A stretch of 64,000 nucleotides of DNA from JAWKIJ01 sp041394325. GTDB lineage: Bacteria; Actinomycetota; Acidimicrobiia; Acidimicrobiales; Microtrichaceae. The stretch is from contig JAWKIJ010000001.1 in NCBI GenBank assembly GCA_041394325.1, positions 2,976,001-3,040,000 on the forward strand, written 5' to 3'. This document shows, in pieces, positions 1 through 8,289 of this stretch (positions are counted from its first letter, which is position 1; each line of letters begins with the position of its first letter). The translations under genes were made by a program, and so were the position numbers. Under the pieces are notes generated by a model, which ran no database searches, was not told the origin of the DNA, and saw only the letters and a program-made list of their open reading frames with translations.

Positions 1-186
1 GACGACCAGGCCCGCCCGCTCGAGGACGCCGACGTGCTTGCTCACACCGGTGAGCGTCATGTCGAACTTCTCGGCGAGGTCGGTGATCGACGATTCACCC
101 CGTCCGAGCTCCTCCAGCACGCCGCGGCGGGTGACGTCGGCCAGCGCCGCCAACGACCTCTCCAGAGACTCGGCATACTGAACCAC
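1..186 (-). CDS. ArsR-family HTH regulator, N-terminal part (runs off window)
   Basis: The reverse strand reads from a GTG at 186 into a typical winged-helix N-terminus (SLAALADVTRRGVLEEL), then the recognition-helix region (DLAEKFDMTLTGVSKHVGVL). This resembles the ArsR subgroup that often sits beside SRPBCC/AHA1 genes. The protein is cut by the window edge after about 62 codons. No in-frame ATG lies just upstream, so GTG is the best start. A perfect inverted repeat covers the start codon, which suggests autoregulation. The ligand cannot be told from this fragment. Confidence 0.8.
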   Translation of the reverse strand, partial: MVQYAESLERSLAALADVTRRGVLEELGRGESSITDLAEKFDMTLTGVSKHVGVLERAGLVV

Positions 187-198
187 CTGGTTCAGTAT
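175..198. promoter_or_regulatory. 10-bp perfect inverted repeat over the ArsR start
   Basis: ATACTGAACC (175-184) and GGTTCAGTAT (189-198) are exact reverse complements separated by ACCT. The GTG start of the regulator lies inside the repeat, so a bound dimer would block translation initiation and probably the promoter. Role as operator is inferred. Confidence 0.7.
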
Positions 199-303
199 GC
201 TGGATCGGAGCGAAGTCGTCCAGCGGGCCGAGAGGCAGCGCCCACCCCTACCGGGCCGCCACTACCGGGCCGTTCCCCAGCCGCCCGCGAGGGGTACCCC
301 GGC

Positions 304-2427
304 TCAGTGGGCGTGGGTGCCGTGGGCGGGATGTCGCAACAGGCGCAGCCCGTTGGCGATCACGACGAGGCTGGTGCCCATGTCGGCGAGCACCGCGAGC
401 CACAGCGACGCGGTGCCGACCATGGTGAGCGCGAAGAAGAGCACCTCGACACCGATCGCCATACCGATGTTCTGCCACAACACGTGGGAGGTGTGCGTCG
501 AGATTCGGACGAGTTCGGCGACCTTGCGGGGATCGTCGTCCATGAGCGCCACGTCCGCGGTCTCGATGGCGGTGTCGGTTCCGGCCGCCCCCATCGCGAT
601 ACCGAGATCGGCACGGGCCAAGGCAGGCGCGTCGTTCACACCGTCGCCGATCATCCCCACCGGCCCCCGCGTCCTCACCAACTCGGCGACGACCGCGAGC
701 TTGTCGTCGGGCAGCAGGTCGCCGCGGGCGTCGTCGATTCCGACCCGTGCCGCGATCGCGGTGGCGGTCCGCTGGTTGTCGCCGCTCAACACGACCGTCT
801 CGATTCCGAGACGGCGTAGCTCGGCGACCGCGTCCACGCTCGACTCCTTCACCTCGTCGGCCACGGTCAGCACCGCGAGCGGGGCGTCCGCCATCAGCAC
901 GATCGCCGTCTTCGCCTCGGCCTCGAACCCCTCGAGCAACGCCTCCAGCTCCGGATTGCATACTCCGGCCGCTTCGACCATCGCATGGTTGCCGAGCCGG
1001 TAGATCGTGCCGTCGACGGTGCCGACGATCCCACGGCCGGGGAGCGCTTCGACATCTCCCACCTCGGCGGGCGCGCCGGTGAACGCCGTCGTGATCGCAT
1101 GGGCGACGGGATGCTCCGATCGCGACTCGATCGCGGCGGCGACGCGCAACACCTCGTCCGCGGGCCGATCGCCGAGGGGGACGAGGTCGATGAGCCGCGG
1201 GCGACCGACGGTGAGGGTGCCGGTCTTGTCGAGGGCGACGGTACGGAGTCGGCGGGCGTTCTCCAGGTGCAGACCGCCCTTGACGAGGATCCCGCGCCGC
1301 GCCGCGCCACCCAGTGCCGCGACGATGCTCACCGGCGTCGAGATGACGAGCGCGCACGGACACGCCAGGACCAGCAGTATCAGCGCCCGGTACAGCCAGG
1401 TCCGGAGGGACCCGACATCGAGCAGCGGTGGGGCGACCGCCACGACGACCGCGGCGACGAACACGAGTGGCGTGTAGACGGCCGCGAACCGGTCGACGAA
1501 ACGCTGGGCGGGGGCGCGCTCGCTCTGCGCCTCCTGGATCGACGCCGCGATCCGGTCGAGCGTCCCCGAGCCCTTGGCCGCGGTGACCCGGACCTCCAAC
1601 GAACCTTGCTGGTTGATCGTCCCGGCGAACACCGCGTCGCCGGGTGCCTTCGACACGGGCACGGACTCGCCCGTGATCGGCGCCTGGTCGACGGTGCTCG
1701 CACCGGCGGCGACGACACCGTCGAGCGGCACCCGCTCACCGGGGCGGACCAGGATCTCCTCGCCGAGCGCAACGTCGCCCGACGCCACCTCGTCCCACCC
1801 GTCGGCGCCGCGGCGGTGGGCGGTCTCGGGCGCGAGCGCGACGAGGGACCTGATGGCGTTTCGTGCCCGCTCCAGGCTCAGCGCCTCGATGAGCTCGGCG
1901 AGGCCGAACAGCCAGATCACCACGGCCGCCTCGGGCCACTGGCCGATGGCCGCCGCACCGAGGACCGCAACGGACATGAGGAGATTCATGGTGAGCCGGC
2001 CCCGACGGAGCGCGTCGAAGCCCTTGCGGAGTGTCTCGCGGCCCCCCAGCGCCACCGCCGCGAGCGCGAGCAACGCGACGGGCCAGGAGCGTTCGTCGCG
2101 CCCGGCCATGACGACGACCTCCGAGCCGACCGCGAACACGCCGGCGACCGCGGTGGTCACGATCGTCCGAACGGGGAGACGACGCGGCGACAACGTGTCG
2201 GTGTCGGCCACGACGTGCGGTCGCATCCCCGCATCACGGATCGCCGCCGCTATCGGATCGACGTCGCGGAGGTCGTGGTGCACCACGACCCGTCGCGCGA
2301 CGAGGTCGAACTCGAGACGCCCCACCCCGTCGAGGCAGCCGAGCACCCGTCGCAACTCGTGTTCCTCCGTCGCGCAGTCGAGCTCGTCGACCCGGAACGT
2401 CGCCGTCGATCGCCCGGACTCACCCAT
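304..2427 (-). CDS. P1B-type heavy-metal (Zn/Cd/Pb-class) efflux ATPase
   Basis: A 707-residue membrane ATPase expected to export divalent soft metals. The N-terminal metal-binding region has LDCATEEHEL, the single-Cys variant (xDCxxEE) seen in ZntA-like pumps rather than CxxC. Downstream are the actuator TGES, the transmembrane CPC (LACPCALVIS), the phosphorylation motif DKTGTLT, the HP motif SEHPVAHAI, and the hinge GDGVNDAPAL. The C-terminus is His-rich (HPAHGTHAH). The start overlaps the upstream arsR gene by 8 bp, so the two are translationally coupled. CPC plus the ArsR partner supports Zn/Cd/Pb over Cu; the exact metal is inferred. Confidence 0.93.
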   Translation of the reverse strand: MGESGRSTATFRVDELDCATEEHELRRVLGCLDGVGRLEFDLVARRVVVHHDLRDVDPIAAAIRDAGMRPHVVADTDTLSPRRLPVRTIVTTAVAGVFAVGSEVVVMAGRDERSWPVALLALAAVALGGRETLRKGFDALRRGRLTMNLLMSVAVLGAAAIGQWPEAAVVIWLFGLAELIEALSLERARNAIRSLVALAPETAHRRGADGWDEVASGDVALGEEILVRPGERVPLDGVVAAGASTVDQAPITGESVPVSKAPGDAVFAGTINQQGSLEVRVTAAKGSGTLDRIAASIQEAQSERAPAQRFVDRFAAVYTPLVFVAAVVVAVAPPLLDVGSLRTWLYRALILLVLACPCALVISTPVSIVAALGGAARRGILVKGGLHLENARRLRTVALDKTGTLTVGRPRLIDLVPLGDRPADEVLRVAAAIESRSEHPVAHAITTAFTGAPAEVGDVEALPGRGIVGTVDGTIYRLGNHAMVEAAGVCNPELEALLEGFEAEAKTAIVLMADAPLAVLTVADEVKESSVDAVAELRRLGIETVVLSGDNQRTATAIAARVGIDDARGDLLPDDKLAVVAELVRTRGPVGMIGDGVNDAPALARADLGIAMGAAGTDTAIETADVALMDDDPRKVAELVRISTHTSHVLWQNIGMAIGVEVLFFALTMVGTASLWLAVLADMGTSLVVIANGLRLLRHPAHGTHAH

Positions 2428-2830
2428 GAGCCACTCCGGTCGGGTCGTCGTGGCCGATGTGCTCCATGGTCACGTCGACGAGGAGCCGGACGTGCGCGTC
2501 CGCGAGGCGGTAGTAGATGCGCCGGCCCGCACGTCGGGTGCGCACCACGTCCGCCGCGCGCAACAGACGCAACGCCTGGCTGGCGGCGTTCTCGCTCACC
2601 CCCACCACCGCGGCGAGATCGCAGACGCACAGCTCGCCACCGTCGACGAGGGCGTGCACGAGCGCCAGACGGGTCGGATCACCCACGAGGCGCAACAGGT
2701 CCCCCGCACGCTCGAAGGACGCCCGGTCGGGTTGGCGGGTACGCAACGCAGCCACCGAGGGCTGGTCACCCGCCGGGCACACCGGCGAACAGGCCACCGG
2801 ATCCGGTTTCGGGATATCGGCAGCCGCCAT
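2420..2830 (-). CDS. ArsR/SmtB-family metal-sensing repressor
   Basis: A 136-residue winged-helix protein. It has a Cys-containing N-terminal arm (ACSPVCPAG) and the ELCVCDLA motif in the helix preceding the recognition helix. This is the classic CadC/ArsR arrangement that binds soft metals through Cys thiolates. The recognition segment is VSENAASQALRLL. It is encoded directly before and overlapping the P1B ATPase, so it most likely represses the pair until Cd/Pb/Zn is bound. An AT-rich inverted repeat lies just upstream of its start. Confidence 0.9.
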   Translation of the reverse strand: MAAADIPKPDPVACSPVCPAGDQPSVAALRTRQPDRASFERAGDLLRLVGDPTRLALVHALVDGGELCVCDLAAVVGVSENAASQALRLLRAADVVRTRRAGRRIYYRLADAHVRLLVDVTMEHIGHDDPTGVAHG

Positions 2831-2839
2831 GCCGTCATG

Positions 2840-2861
2840 ATATCTGTCTATCTAGACATAT
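2840..2861. promoter_or_regulatory. Candidate ArsR operator (inverted repeat)
   Basis: TGTCTA (2845-2850) and TAGACA (2853-2858) are reverse complements with a 2-bp centre, extended by AT-rich flanks to about 22 bp. This matches the 12-2-12 geometry known for ArsR/SmtB operators. It lies 10 bp upstream of the arsR start (minus strand). Confidence 0.65.
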
Positions 2862-2933
2862 GAAACCCCAAACATCTGGGCAATAGTGCCGACGGCGACC
2901 CACCCGAGAGACCGCCGAGCAGAATCCGCTCGC

Positions 2934-4058
2934 TCATGACGGAAGGTTGACCTCGACACGCAGACCACCGAGTGGACGCGGGGTCGCCTCGACGCTGCCG
3001 TGGTGAGATTCCACGATCGCCGCGACGATCGCCAACCCGACCCCGAACCCCTCCCCACTCCGTTGGGCCCGGGCGAACCGCTCGAAGAGGTCACCCACCC
3101 GTGCCGGCTCGACGAGGGGCCCGTCGTTCTCGACCACGAGCGTCACACCGCCGGCGCCACTCGCTGTCCGAACGGCGACCAGTCCGTCGGTGACGTTGTG
3201 GCGAAACGCGTTGCCGACGAGATTGGTGACGAGGCGCCCCAGCAGCACGGGATCGCCCCTCGTCCACGCAGTCTCGATCCTCCGCTCGACGGGGTGGCCC
3301 ACCGCCGTTCCGGACATTCCGGTGAGCACCTCGTCCACGAGCTCGCCCAGTTCGACCGGCACCGGATCGACGATCACCTCGGCGCGGGCGAGCCACATCA
3401 TCGAATCGATCAGCGCCGACATTCGCCCGACCTCGTCGCCCAGGGCGACCAGGGCGTCGCGCAGCGTCGCCACGTCGGCGGCGTCGTCATCGAGGGTGAC
3501 GTCCACCTCGCTGCGCATCACCGCCAACGGTGTGCGCAGCTCGTGGGAGGCGTTGGCGACAAACGCCCTCTGGGCGTCGATGGTGCCCTGGAGTCGGTCG
3601 AGCATCTCGTTGAACGCGTCGGCCAGCTCGCCCAGCTCGTCGGCCGGACCGTCGTGGGCGATCCGACGCGTCAACCCGGGGTCCCCCGCGAGGGAACGCG
3701 CGGTCTCGCTCACCTGCTGCACGGGACGTGCGATCCGTCCGGCCACCACCCACCCGACGCCCGCCGCGAGCACCGCGAGCCCGGCGACGGTTCCGATGCC
3801 GACGAGGCGGACGTCGCGCAACGTCGCGTCGGCCGCCTCCTTGCGGGCGAGGTCCCGTGACCGTTCGAGCCCCACGGAGGGGCGTCCGGGTCCGCCTGGA
3901 AGCTCCTCGAGGATGGCCCCGCTCGGCCTGGGTGCCTCGGGCCGGTTGCGTTCGCGGAGGAGCCGGCCCGACAACACCACGACCAACAACACGACCGCGA
4001 TCCCCGACACCACGATCGCGCCACCCAGCCATACGGCGATACGGGTGCGCAACCTCAC
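2934..4058 (-). CDS. Sensor histidine kinase (OmpR-type partner)
   Basis: About 374 residues from a GTG at 4058 that overlaps the response-regulator stop (GTGA). A longer open frame to 4337 exists but lies antisense-like inside the regulator and is not used. The domain order is: TM1 (IAVWLGGAIVVSGIAVVLLV), an extracytoplasmic segment of about 80 residues, TM2, HAMP, HisKA with the phospho-His in NASHELRTPLAV, and a HATPase with the N-box (NLVGNAFRHN) and G-box (GEGFGVGLAIV). It signals to the regulator encoded immediately upstream. The stimulus is unknown, but metal is plausible given the adjacent efflux operon. Confidence 0.92.
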   Translation of the reverse strand: MRLRTRIAVWLGGAIVVSGIAVVLLVVVLSGRLLRERNRPEAPRPSGAILEELPGGPGRPSVGLERSRDLARKEAADATLRDVRLVGIGTVAGLAVLAAGVGWVVAGRIARPVQQVSETARSLAGDPGLTRRIAHDGPADELGELADAFNEMLDRLQGTIDAQRAFVANASHELRTPLAVMRSEVDVTLDDDAADVATLRDALVALGDEVGRMSALIDSMMWLARAEVIVDPVPVELGELVDEVLTGMSGTAVGHPVERRIETAWTRGDPVLLGRLVTNLVGNAFRHNVTDGLVAVRTASGAGGVTLVVENDGPLVEPARVGDLFERFARAQRSGEGFGVGLAIVAAIVESHHGSVEATPRPLGGLRVEVNLPS

Positions 4059-4720
4059 GGTGGCGCGTCCAAGCGGTAGCCCGAGCCCACCACCGTCGAG
4101 ATCACCGCGGGGGCGCCCAGCTTGGCCCTCACCCGCGACACGATCACTCGCACCGACGTGGTGAACGGATCGGCGTGCTCGTCCCAGGCACGTTCGAGCA
4201 GCTGCTCCGCGCTCACGAGTCCACCGCGGGCCTCCATCAGTACCTCGAGCACCGCGAACTCCCGTGGCGTGAACAAGATCGCCCTGTCGCCCCGACGCGC
4301 GAGCATGCGACCCGGGTCGAGTTCGAGATCGCCGCAACGCAACAGCCGCGGGCCGTAGGGATCAGCCCGCCTGCCCAACGCCCGCAGCCTTGCCATCAGC
4401 TCGGCGAAGGCGAACGGCTTGCCCAGGTAGTCGTCGGCACCGAGCTCGAATCCGCCGACCAGGTCCTCCACCTGGGCCGAGGCCGTGAGCATCAGGATCC
4501 GGCACGGTCGTCGGTGCTCACGAAGCCGGACGCACACGTCGTCGCCGTGCAGGCCGGGAAGGTCCCGGTCCAAGACGACGACGTCGTAGTCGTTGACCAG
4601 CGCCTTGTCGAAGCCCGCCTCACCGTCGAGGGCGACGTCGACCGCGAGGCCGTGTCGCCGGAGACCTCTCGCCAGGGTCTCGGCCATACGCCGTTCGTCC
4701 TCGACGATCAGGACCCTCAC
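4055..4720 (-). CDS. OmpR-family response regulator
   Basis: A 221-residue regulator. The receiver domain has acidic residues at VEDE, phospho-Asp in VVLDRDLPGLHG, the switch Thr in MLTASA, and Lys in LGKPFAF. The C-terminal winged helix has LFTPREFAVLEVL and ISRVRAKL. It is encoded 42 bp after the YHYH protein gene and overlaps the kinase start, so the three are likely one transcript. It should bind DNA as a dimer after phosphorylation by the kinase. Confidence 0.94.
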   Translation of the reverse strand: MRVLIVEDERRMAETLARGLRRHGLAVDVALDGEAGFDKALVNDYDVVVLDRDLPGLHGDDVCVRLREHRRPCRILMLTASAQVEDLVGGFELGADDYLGKPFAFAELMARLRALGRRADPYGPRLLRCGDLELDPGRMLARRGDRAILFTPREFAVLEVLMEARGGLVSAEQLLERAWDEHADPFTTSVRVIVSRVRAKLGAPAVISTVVGSGYRLDAPP

Positions 4721-4762
4721 GGGCTCAGTCTGCCGGGTGCCACGACACGACCGACGAGGCGC

Positions 4763-5782
4763 TCAGGTGTGCACCCGAGCCGGGGTCCCCCGGACACATC
4801 CCACGGTGTAGGGAACCTCGAAGGTCGCGTGATAGTGGTACATCTCGACGATCCTTCCCTCCCATTCGACGGGGCCGGTGTGCCCGTGGCACTCGTCGAG
4901 ATCGGCATTGGTGACCACCTTTCCGCCCACATCGTGGTGCCCGTAGATGCCGAAGCCGTCGAAGGCGTAGCCGAGCAGCACCGAATGGCCGTTCCCGTCC
5001 ACGTCGTGCACGCCGTTCACACACTCCGAGATGTTGTGATAGTGGTAGGCACCACGCTCCTGGGGATGGCCGCTGCAGTGGTCCTGCGCCTCCCACGCGA
5101 CAGCGTCGCGACCGCCCGCGTCGAACGCGTCGAACAGCATCGCCCCACTCAGCATGATGCCCACCTCGCCGCCGACACACGACGGCTGCGATGCCACCTG
5201 TGGTTCGGCGGGGACCTGGAAGCCGATCACCTGTGCCGAGATCGAGTTCGGGTTTCGGTCGTAGAGATACACGTCGTCGTCCCTCGACACGGGGAACACA
5301 CCGGTGGTGTGCTCGGGAAGGTCGTTGCCGGTGAACTGGCGCTTGTCCCCCGACACCGACATCTTGAACGACGAGGGCCAGTCCACCTCACCGTCCACCG
5401 TCTGCTTCTTGGTGGCGTCCCAGGTTCCGTCACCGTTGAACCACGGACCCTTGGTCGAGGCCCCTCCACCGTTGAACCGGGTCTGACAGCTCCACACGTA
5501 GCCGCGTTCGGGAGCCGTCGAGGCCCTGCCGTCGCCGACCGGGAGGTGCGTCAGGTCCACGCCTTGCCCCGCTCCGGTGGCGCCGGTCGTGGGGGCGCTC
5601 GTGGATGCGGAGCCGGACTCCGGCGTCGTGGTCGACGATCCGACCGCGGTCGGTGCGCCGGCGACGGTCGTGGTTACGGCGCCGGCACCCGAACCGTCCG
5701 TCTCGGTGCACCCGACCACGAGCGTGCCCGCAGCGGCGAGCGCGATCAGCAGTCGCGCCGTTCGGTTGGATCTGGACAACAT
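4763..5782 (-). CDS. Secreted YHYH-domain lipoprotein
   Basis: A 339-residue protein with a lipoprotein signal peptide (lipobox LVVGC near residue 25), then a Thr/Gly/Ala-rich linker. The second half has the signature YHYH twice (GAYHYHNISE and MYHYHATFE) and GYAFDGFGIYG. This is the YHYH protein family, extracellular proteins of unsettled function with His clusters and several Cys that could bind metal or form disulfides. It lies first in a transcript with the two-component genes, suggesting a sensing accessory or target at the cell surface. Confidence 0.85.
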   Translation of the reverse strand: MLSRSNRTARLLIALAAAGTLVVGCTETDGSGAGAVTTTVAGAPTAVGSSTTTPESGSASTSAPTTGATGAGQGVDLTHLPVGDGRASTAPERGYVWSCQTRFNGGGASTKGPWFNGDGTWDATKKQTVDGEVDWPSSFKMSVSGDKRQFTGNDLPEHTTGVFPVSRDDDVYLYDRNPNSISAQVIGFQVPAEPQVASQPSCVGGEVGIMLSGAMLFDAFDAGGRDAVAWEAQDHCSGHPQERGAYHYHNISECVNGVHDVDGNGHSVLLGYAFDGFGIYGHHDVGGKVVTNADLDECHGHTGPVEWEGRIVEMYHYHATFEVPYTVGCVRGTPARVHT

Positions 5783-5931
5783 CGGCCACTCCTCGTAGGT
5801 CCCTCGTCGTGAAACCCAAGGTGCTCCATCCGATGTTGCTCCGATGTGAACGAACCCGCGAGAGGCACCGGCAACGCCGCCGACGGGTGTGTGCCGGGGG
5901 CGCCACCCGGGGCCGACCCGCGCTGCGAGCC

Positions 5932-6375
5932 CTACGAAGCATCACCGCTCGACGCCCGGAGGATGGCGGCGGCCTCCTCCACCGCCTCCGCCCAGGTGTC
6001 GAGGCCCGCGAGGCGGTCGTGGGCCGGGCCCGCGCCGAGCCGGGCGAGGCGGGTCAACGCGTCGTTCGCGGACCGGGTCGCGTCGTCGAGCAGACTCGAA
6101 CCCGAAGGGGTGAGTCGCAACTCGATGCGTCGCCGGTCCTCGGTACGCCGGGTCCGCTCCACGAGGCCACGCCGCTCGAGGCCGTCGAGCAGCGTCGTGA
6201 GATTGGGCCGCTTCATCACGAGGCGCACACTCATCTCGGCCGGGTCCACGTCGCCCTCGTCGATGAAGGCCAGGGCGCGGTACTGATTCTCGGTCAGGTC
6301 GTGACCGGCGAGCGCCATGGCGATGAGCTTTCCGAGTCGAAGCACCACGAGAGGGCGCGGCGGGGTCGACGCCAT
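5932..6375 (-). CDS. MarR-family transcriptional regulator
   Basis: A 147-residue winged-helix regulator. It has ALAGHDLTENQYRAL, a recognition helix around MSVRLVMKRPNLTTLL, and the MarR wing signature DRRRIELRLTPSG. It is divergent from the cytochrome P450 gene, with a palindrome in the 80-bp gap, so it probably represses itself and the P450 and responds to a small aromatic or lipophilic ligand. Ligand unknown. Confidence 0.9.
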   Translation of the reverse strand: MASTPPRPLVVLRLGKLIAMALAGHDLTENQYRALAFIDEGDVDPAEMSVRLVMKRPNLTTLLDGLERRGLVERTRRTEDRRRIELRLTPSGSSLLDDATRSANDALTRLARLGAGPAHDRLAGLDTWAEAVEEAAAILRASSGDAS

Positions 6376-6388
6376 CCACCCACTCTAC

Positions 6389-6402
6389 TTATGCTTCCAT
6401 AA
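6389..6402. promoter_or_regulatory. MarR-type operator TTATG-N4-CATAA
   Basis: A perfect palindromic pair, TTATG (6389-6393) and CATAA (6398-6402), lies between the divergent marR and P450 genes. It is the only AT-rich patch there. Size and symmetry suit a MarR dimer; assignment is inferred from position. Confidence 0.6.
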
Positions 6403-6455
6403 ACACTGGCTGGGTCCTCCGACACGAGGATCGACCGACCGAGGGGGATGCGCAG

Positions 6456-7709
6456 ATGGGGCCGGTGCCCGAGTTCGACCTCACCGACCCCGATCTGTTC
6501 GGGGACGGTCCACCCCACGACGTCTACCGGTGGTTGCGCGACAAGGCACCGCTCTACTGGCACGAACCGTCGCCGAAGACCCCCGGCGGCGAGGGGTTCT
6601 GGTGTCTCACCCGACACGAGGACGTCGCCTGGGCGGCCACCCGCCCCGACCTGTTCTCGTCGGTCAACGGCGGTCCCCGTCTCGACGGGGGCACCCTCAT
6701 CGAGGACCTGCCGGCCGGTTTCGCCGCCGGGGTGCTGTTCAACATGCAGGACGACCCGCGCCACCAGCACATCCGGCGCCTCGTGACACCCTCGGTCAGC
6801 CCGAGGCGACTCCGCGCCATCGAGGACTCCTTGAGGGCACGGTGTGACGCGTTGCTCGACGCGGCGGTCGCGGCGGAGGCGTGCGACTTCCTGGTCGAGG
6901 TCGCGGCGGAGCTCCCGTTGCAGGCGATCGCCGAGCTGCTGGGTGTGCCGCAACAGGATCGGCACCTGCTGCTCGACTGGGCCGACGCCACCCTCGACTA
7001 CGAGGACCACGAACCGGGCGAGACCTCCGCGAGCGTCGACGCGGCGAACGCGGCGATGTCGACGTACTCGGAGCGGATCCTGGCCCACAAGCGGGAGTGC
7101 CCCGCCGACGACATCCTGTCGATCGTCGTCAACGCCGAACTGCCGCCCGGAGCCGACCCCGGCGGCGTGATGAGCGACCTGGAGCAGACCATGTTCTTCC
7201 ACCTGCTCATCGCGGCGGGCAGCGAAACCACCCGCAACTCGATCACCGCCGGTCTGCTGGCCCTCGTCGACCGCCCCGACACCTGGACGGCACTCAGGCA
7301 GGACCGCGCCCTGTTGCCCGGAGCGGTCGAGGAGATGCTGCGTTGGGCCTCCTCCACCGTCTACAACCGCCGCACCGCGACCACCGACGTCGAGTTGCAC
7401 GGCCGCACCATCGCGGCGGGCGACAAGGTCGTGTTGTGGTGGCAGGCCGCGAACTTCGACGAGCGGGTGTTCGCCGACCCCCACGAACTCGACATCGTTC
7501 GCAAGCCGAACCCTCACCTGAGCTTCGGTATCGGAAACCACTTCTGCCTGGGAGCGAACCTGGCCCGGCTCGAGATGCGACTGGTCTTCGACGGTCTCCT
7601 CGACCGCGTCGAGTCCGTCACGACCGCCGGCCCGGCCGAACGCATCCGCTCGAACAAGCACGCCGGATACCGCCACGCCCCGGTCCGACTCCGAAAGGCG
7701 ACCACATGA
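6456..7709 (+). CDS. Cytochrome P450 (CYP125/124/142-like group)
   Basis: A 417-residue soluble P450 starting at an ATG behind a GAGGGGG ribosome site. It has the I-helix oxygen-activation motif AAGSETTRN, the K-helix ExxR in EEMLRW, the sequence YNRRTATTDVEL, and the heme-Cys loop FGIGNHFCLG. The K-helix-to-heme region resembles the actinobacterial steroid/fatty-chain hydroxylases CYP125/CYP142/CYP124, so hydroxylation of a lipid or sterol side chain is the default guess. Its stop codon overlaps the start of a 21-codon ORF with coding-like base composition, which raises a peptide substrate as an alternative. No redox partner gene is adjacent. Confidence 0.93.
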   Translation: MGPVPEFDLTDPDLFGDGPPHDVYRWLRDKAPLYWHEPSPKTPGGEGFWCLTRHEDVAWAATRPDLFSSVNGGPRLDGGTLIEDLPAGFAAGVLFNMQDDPRHQHIRRLVTPSVSPRRLRAIEDSLRARCDALLDAAVAAEACDFLVEVAAELPLQAIAELLGVPQQDRHLLLDWADATLDYEDHEPGETSASVDAANAAMSTYSERILAHKRECPADDILSIVVNAELPPGADPGGVMSDLEQTMFFHLLIAAGSETTRNSITAGLLALVDRPDTWTALRQDRALLPGAVEEMLRWASSTVYNRRTATTDVELHGRTIAAGDKVVLWWQAANFDERVFADPHELDIVRKPNPHLSFGIGNHFCLGANLARLEMRLVFDGLLDRVESVTTAGPAERIRSNKHAGYRHAPVRLRKATT

Positions 7710-7771
7710 CGACCACCCATCGCATCGTCAACACCTACGTCATCGAAGCCCTCGACATCTACTACCGCTGA
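7706..7771 (+). CDS. 21-residue peptide overlapping the P450 stop
   Basis: The ATG overlaps the P450 TGA (ATGA). The product has 21 residues: an N-terminal MTTTHRIVN, then TYVIEA, ending in LDIYYR. Of its 20 sense codons after ATG, all but three (ACG, CAT, GAA) end in C, matching the codon use of genuine genes here. A GAAAGG ribosome site lies about 9 bp upstream. It has three Tyr (positions 11, 19, 20) and one His. P450-processed ribosomal peptides (cittilin, biarylitide, atropopeptide families) have short precursors with C-terminal aromatic cores, so this could be one. It may also be a coupling or stability peptide, or chance. Confidence 0.5.
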   Translation: MTTTHRIVNTYVIEALDIYYR

Positions 7772-7814
7772 TCGGCCAGCGGCCCGGTTCGAGCGGTGGG
7801 CGCGTCGGGGGACC

Positions 7815-8231
7815 TCAGCTCGTGGCGACCGGCGCGCAGACCTCGAGCTCCATCCCGTCCACGTCTCGGAAGAACAGCGACCAGGTCGTGTCGCCGAGGC
7901 TCTGGATCTCGCCGATCTCGGCGCCGACGCCGACCAGACGGTCCTGCACCTGCTCCAGGGTCGCTCGGTCGGGCACCGAGATGCCGAAATGGTCGATGGC
8001 GCCGCGTCGGCCGATGGCACGTCGATCGCCGACGATCGAGGCCTCCTCGACCTCGAACACGTTGAGCGCGCTGCCGCCGCCGAGGTCGACGATCGCCATC
8101 CGGGGATGGTCGGCGCGAGCCTCCATCTCGGCGAGAACCGTGGCGTCGAACACCTTCCCGTACCAGGCGGTGAAGCGGTCGAGGTCGGTCGTGAGCGTTG
8201 CGACGTGGTCGAAACCCGTGGTGAGTGGCAT
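7815..8231 (-). CDS. VOC-family (glyoxalase/bleomycin-resistance fold) protein
   Basis: A 138-residue protein with two βαβββ modules. The first begins FDHVATLTTDLDRFTAWY and the second IDHFGISVPDRATLEQV, ending with FFRDVDGMELEVCAP. Candidate metal ligands are the first His (FDHV), the second-module His (IDHFG) and the Glu in MELEV. VOC proteins act as isomerases, ring-cleaving dioxygenases or drug-sequestering proteins; the substrate cannot be read from sequence. It is divergent from a TetR regulator with a palindrome between them, suggesting control by that regulator. Confidence 0.85.
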   Translation of the reverse strand: MPLTTGFDHVATLTTDLDRFTAWYGKVFDATVLAEMEARADHPRMAIVDLGGGSALNVFEVEEASIVGDRRAIGRRGAIDHFGISVPDRATLEQVQDRLVGVGAEIGEIQSLGDTTWSLFFRDVDGMELEVCAPVATS

Positions 8232-8260
8232 GGTGAGCTCCTGAATTGGTTAGCTACTGA

Positions 8261-8275
8261 CACTATCCAATAGTG
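8261..8275. promoter_or_regulatory. TetR-type operator CACTAT-N3-ATAGTG
   Basis: A perfect 6-bp inverted repeat (8261-8266 and 8270-8275) in the 58-bp gap between the divergent VOC and TetR genes, in an AT-rich patch. It is placed to overlap both promoters. Role inferred from position. Confidence 0.62.
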
Positions 8276-8289
8276 CTATACTCTTGTCA

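Noticed and set aside
985..2886. Long plus-strand ORF (633 aa) opposite the metal ATPase and arsR genes
   Set aside because: Antisense shadow of a GC-rich gene; Arg/Asp-rich, no family motifs, while the minus strand holds complete ATPase motifs.
4059..4337. N-terminal extension of the histidine kinase
   Set aside because: It lies inside the response-regulator gene, is Arg/Gly-rich, and the GTG at 4058 gives the standard overlap and first TM segment.
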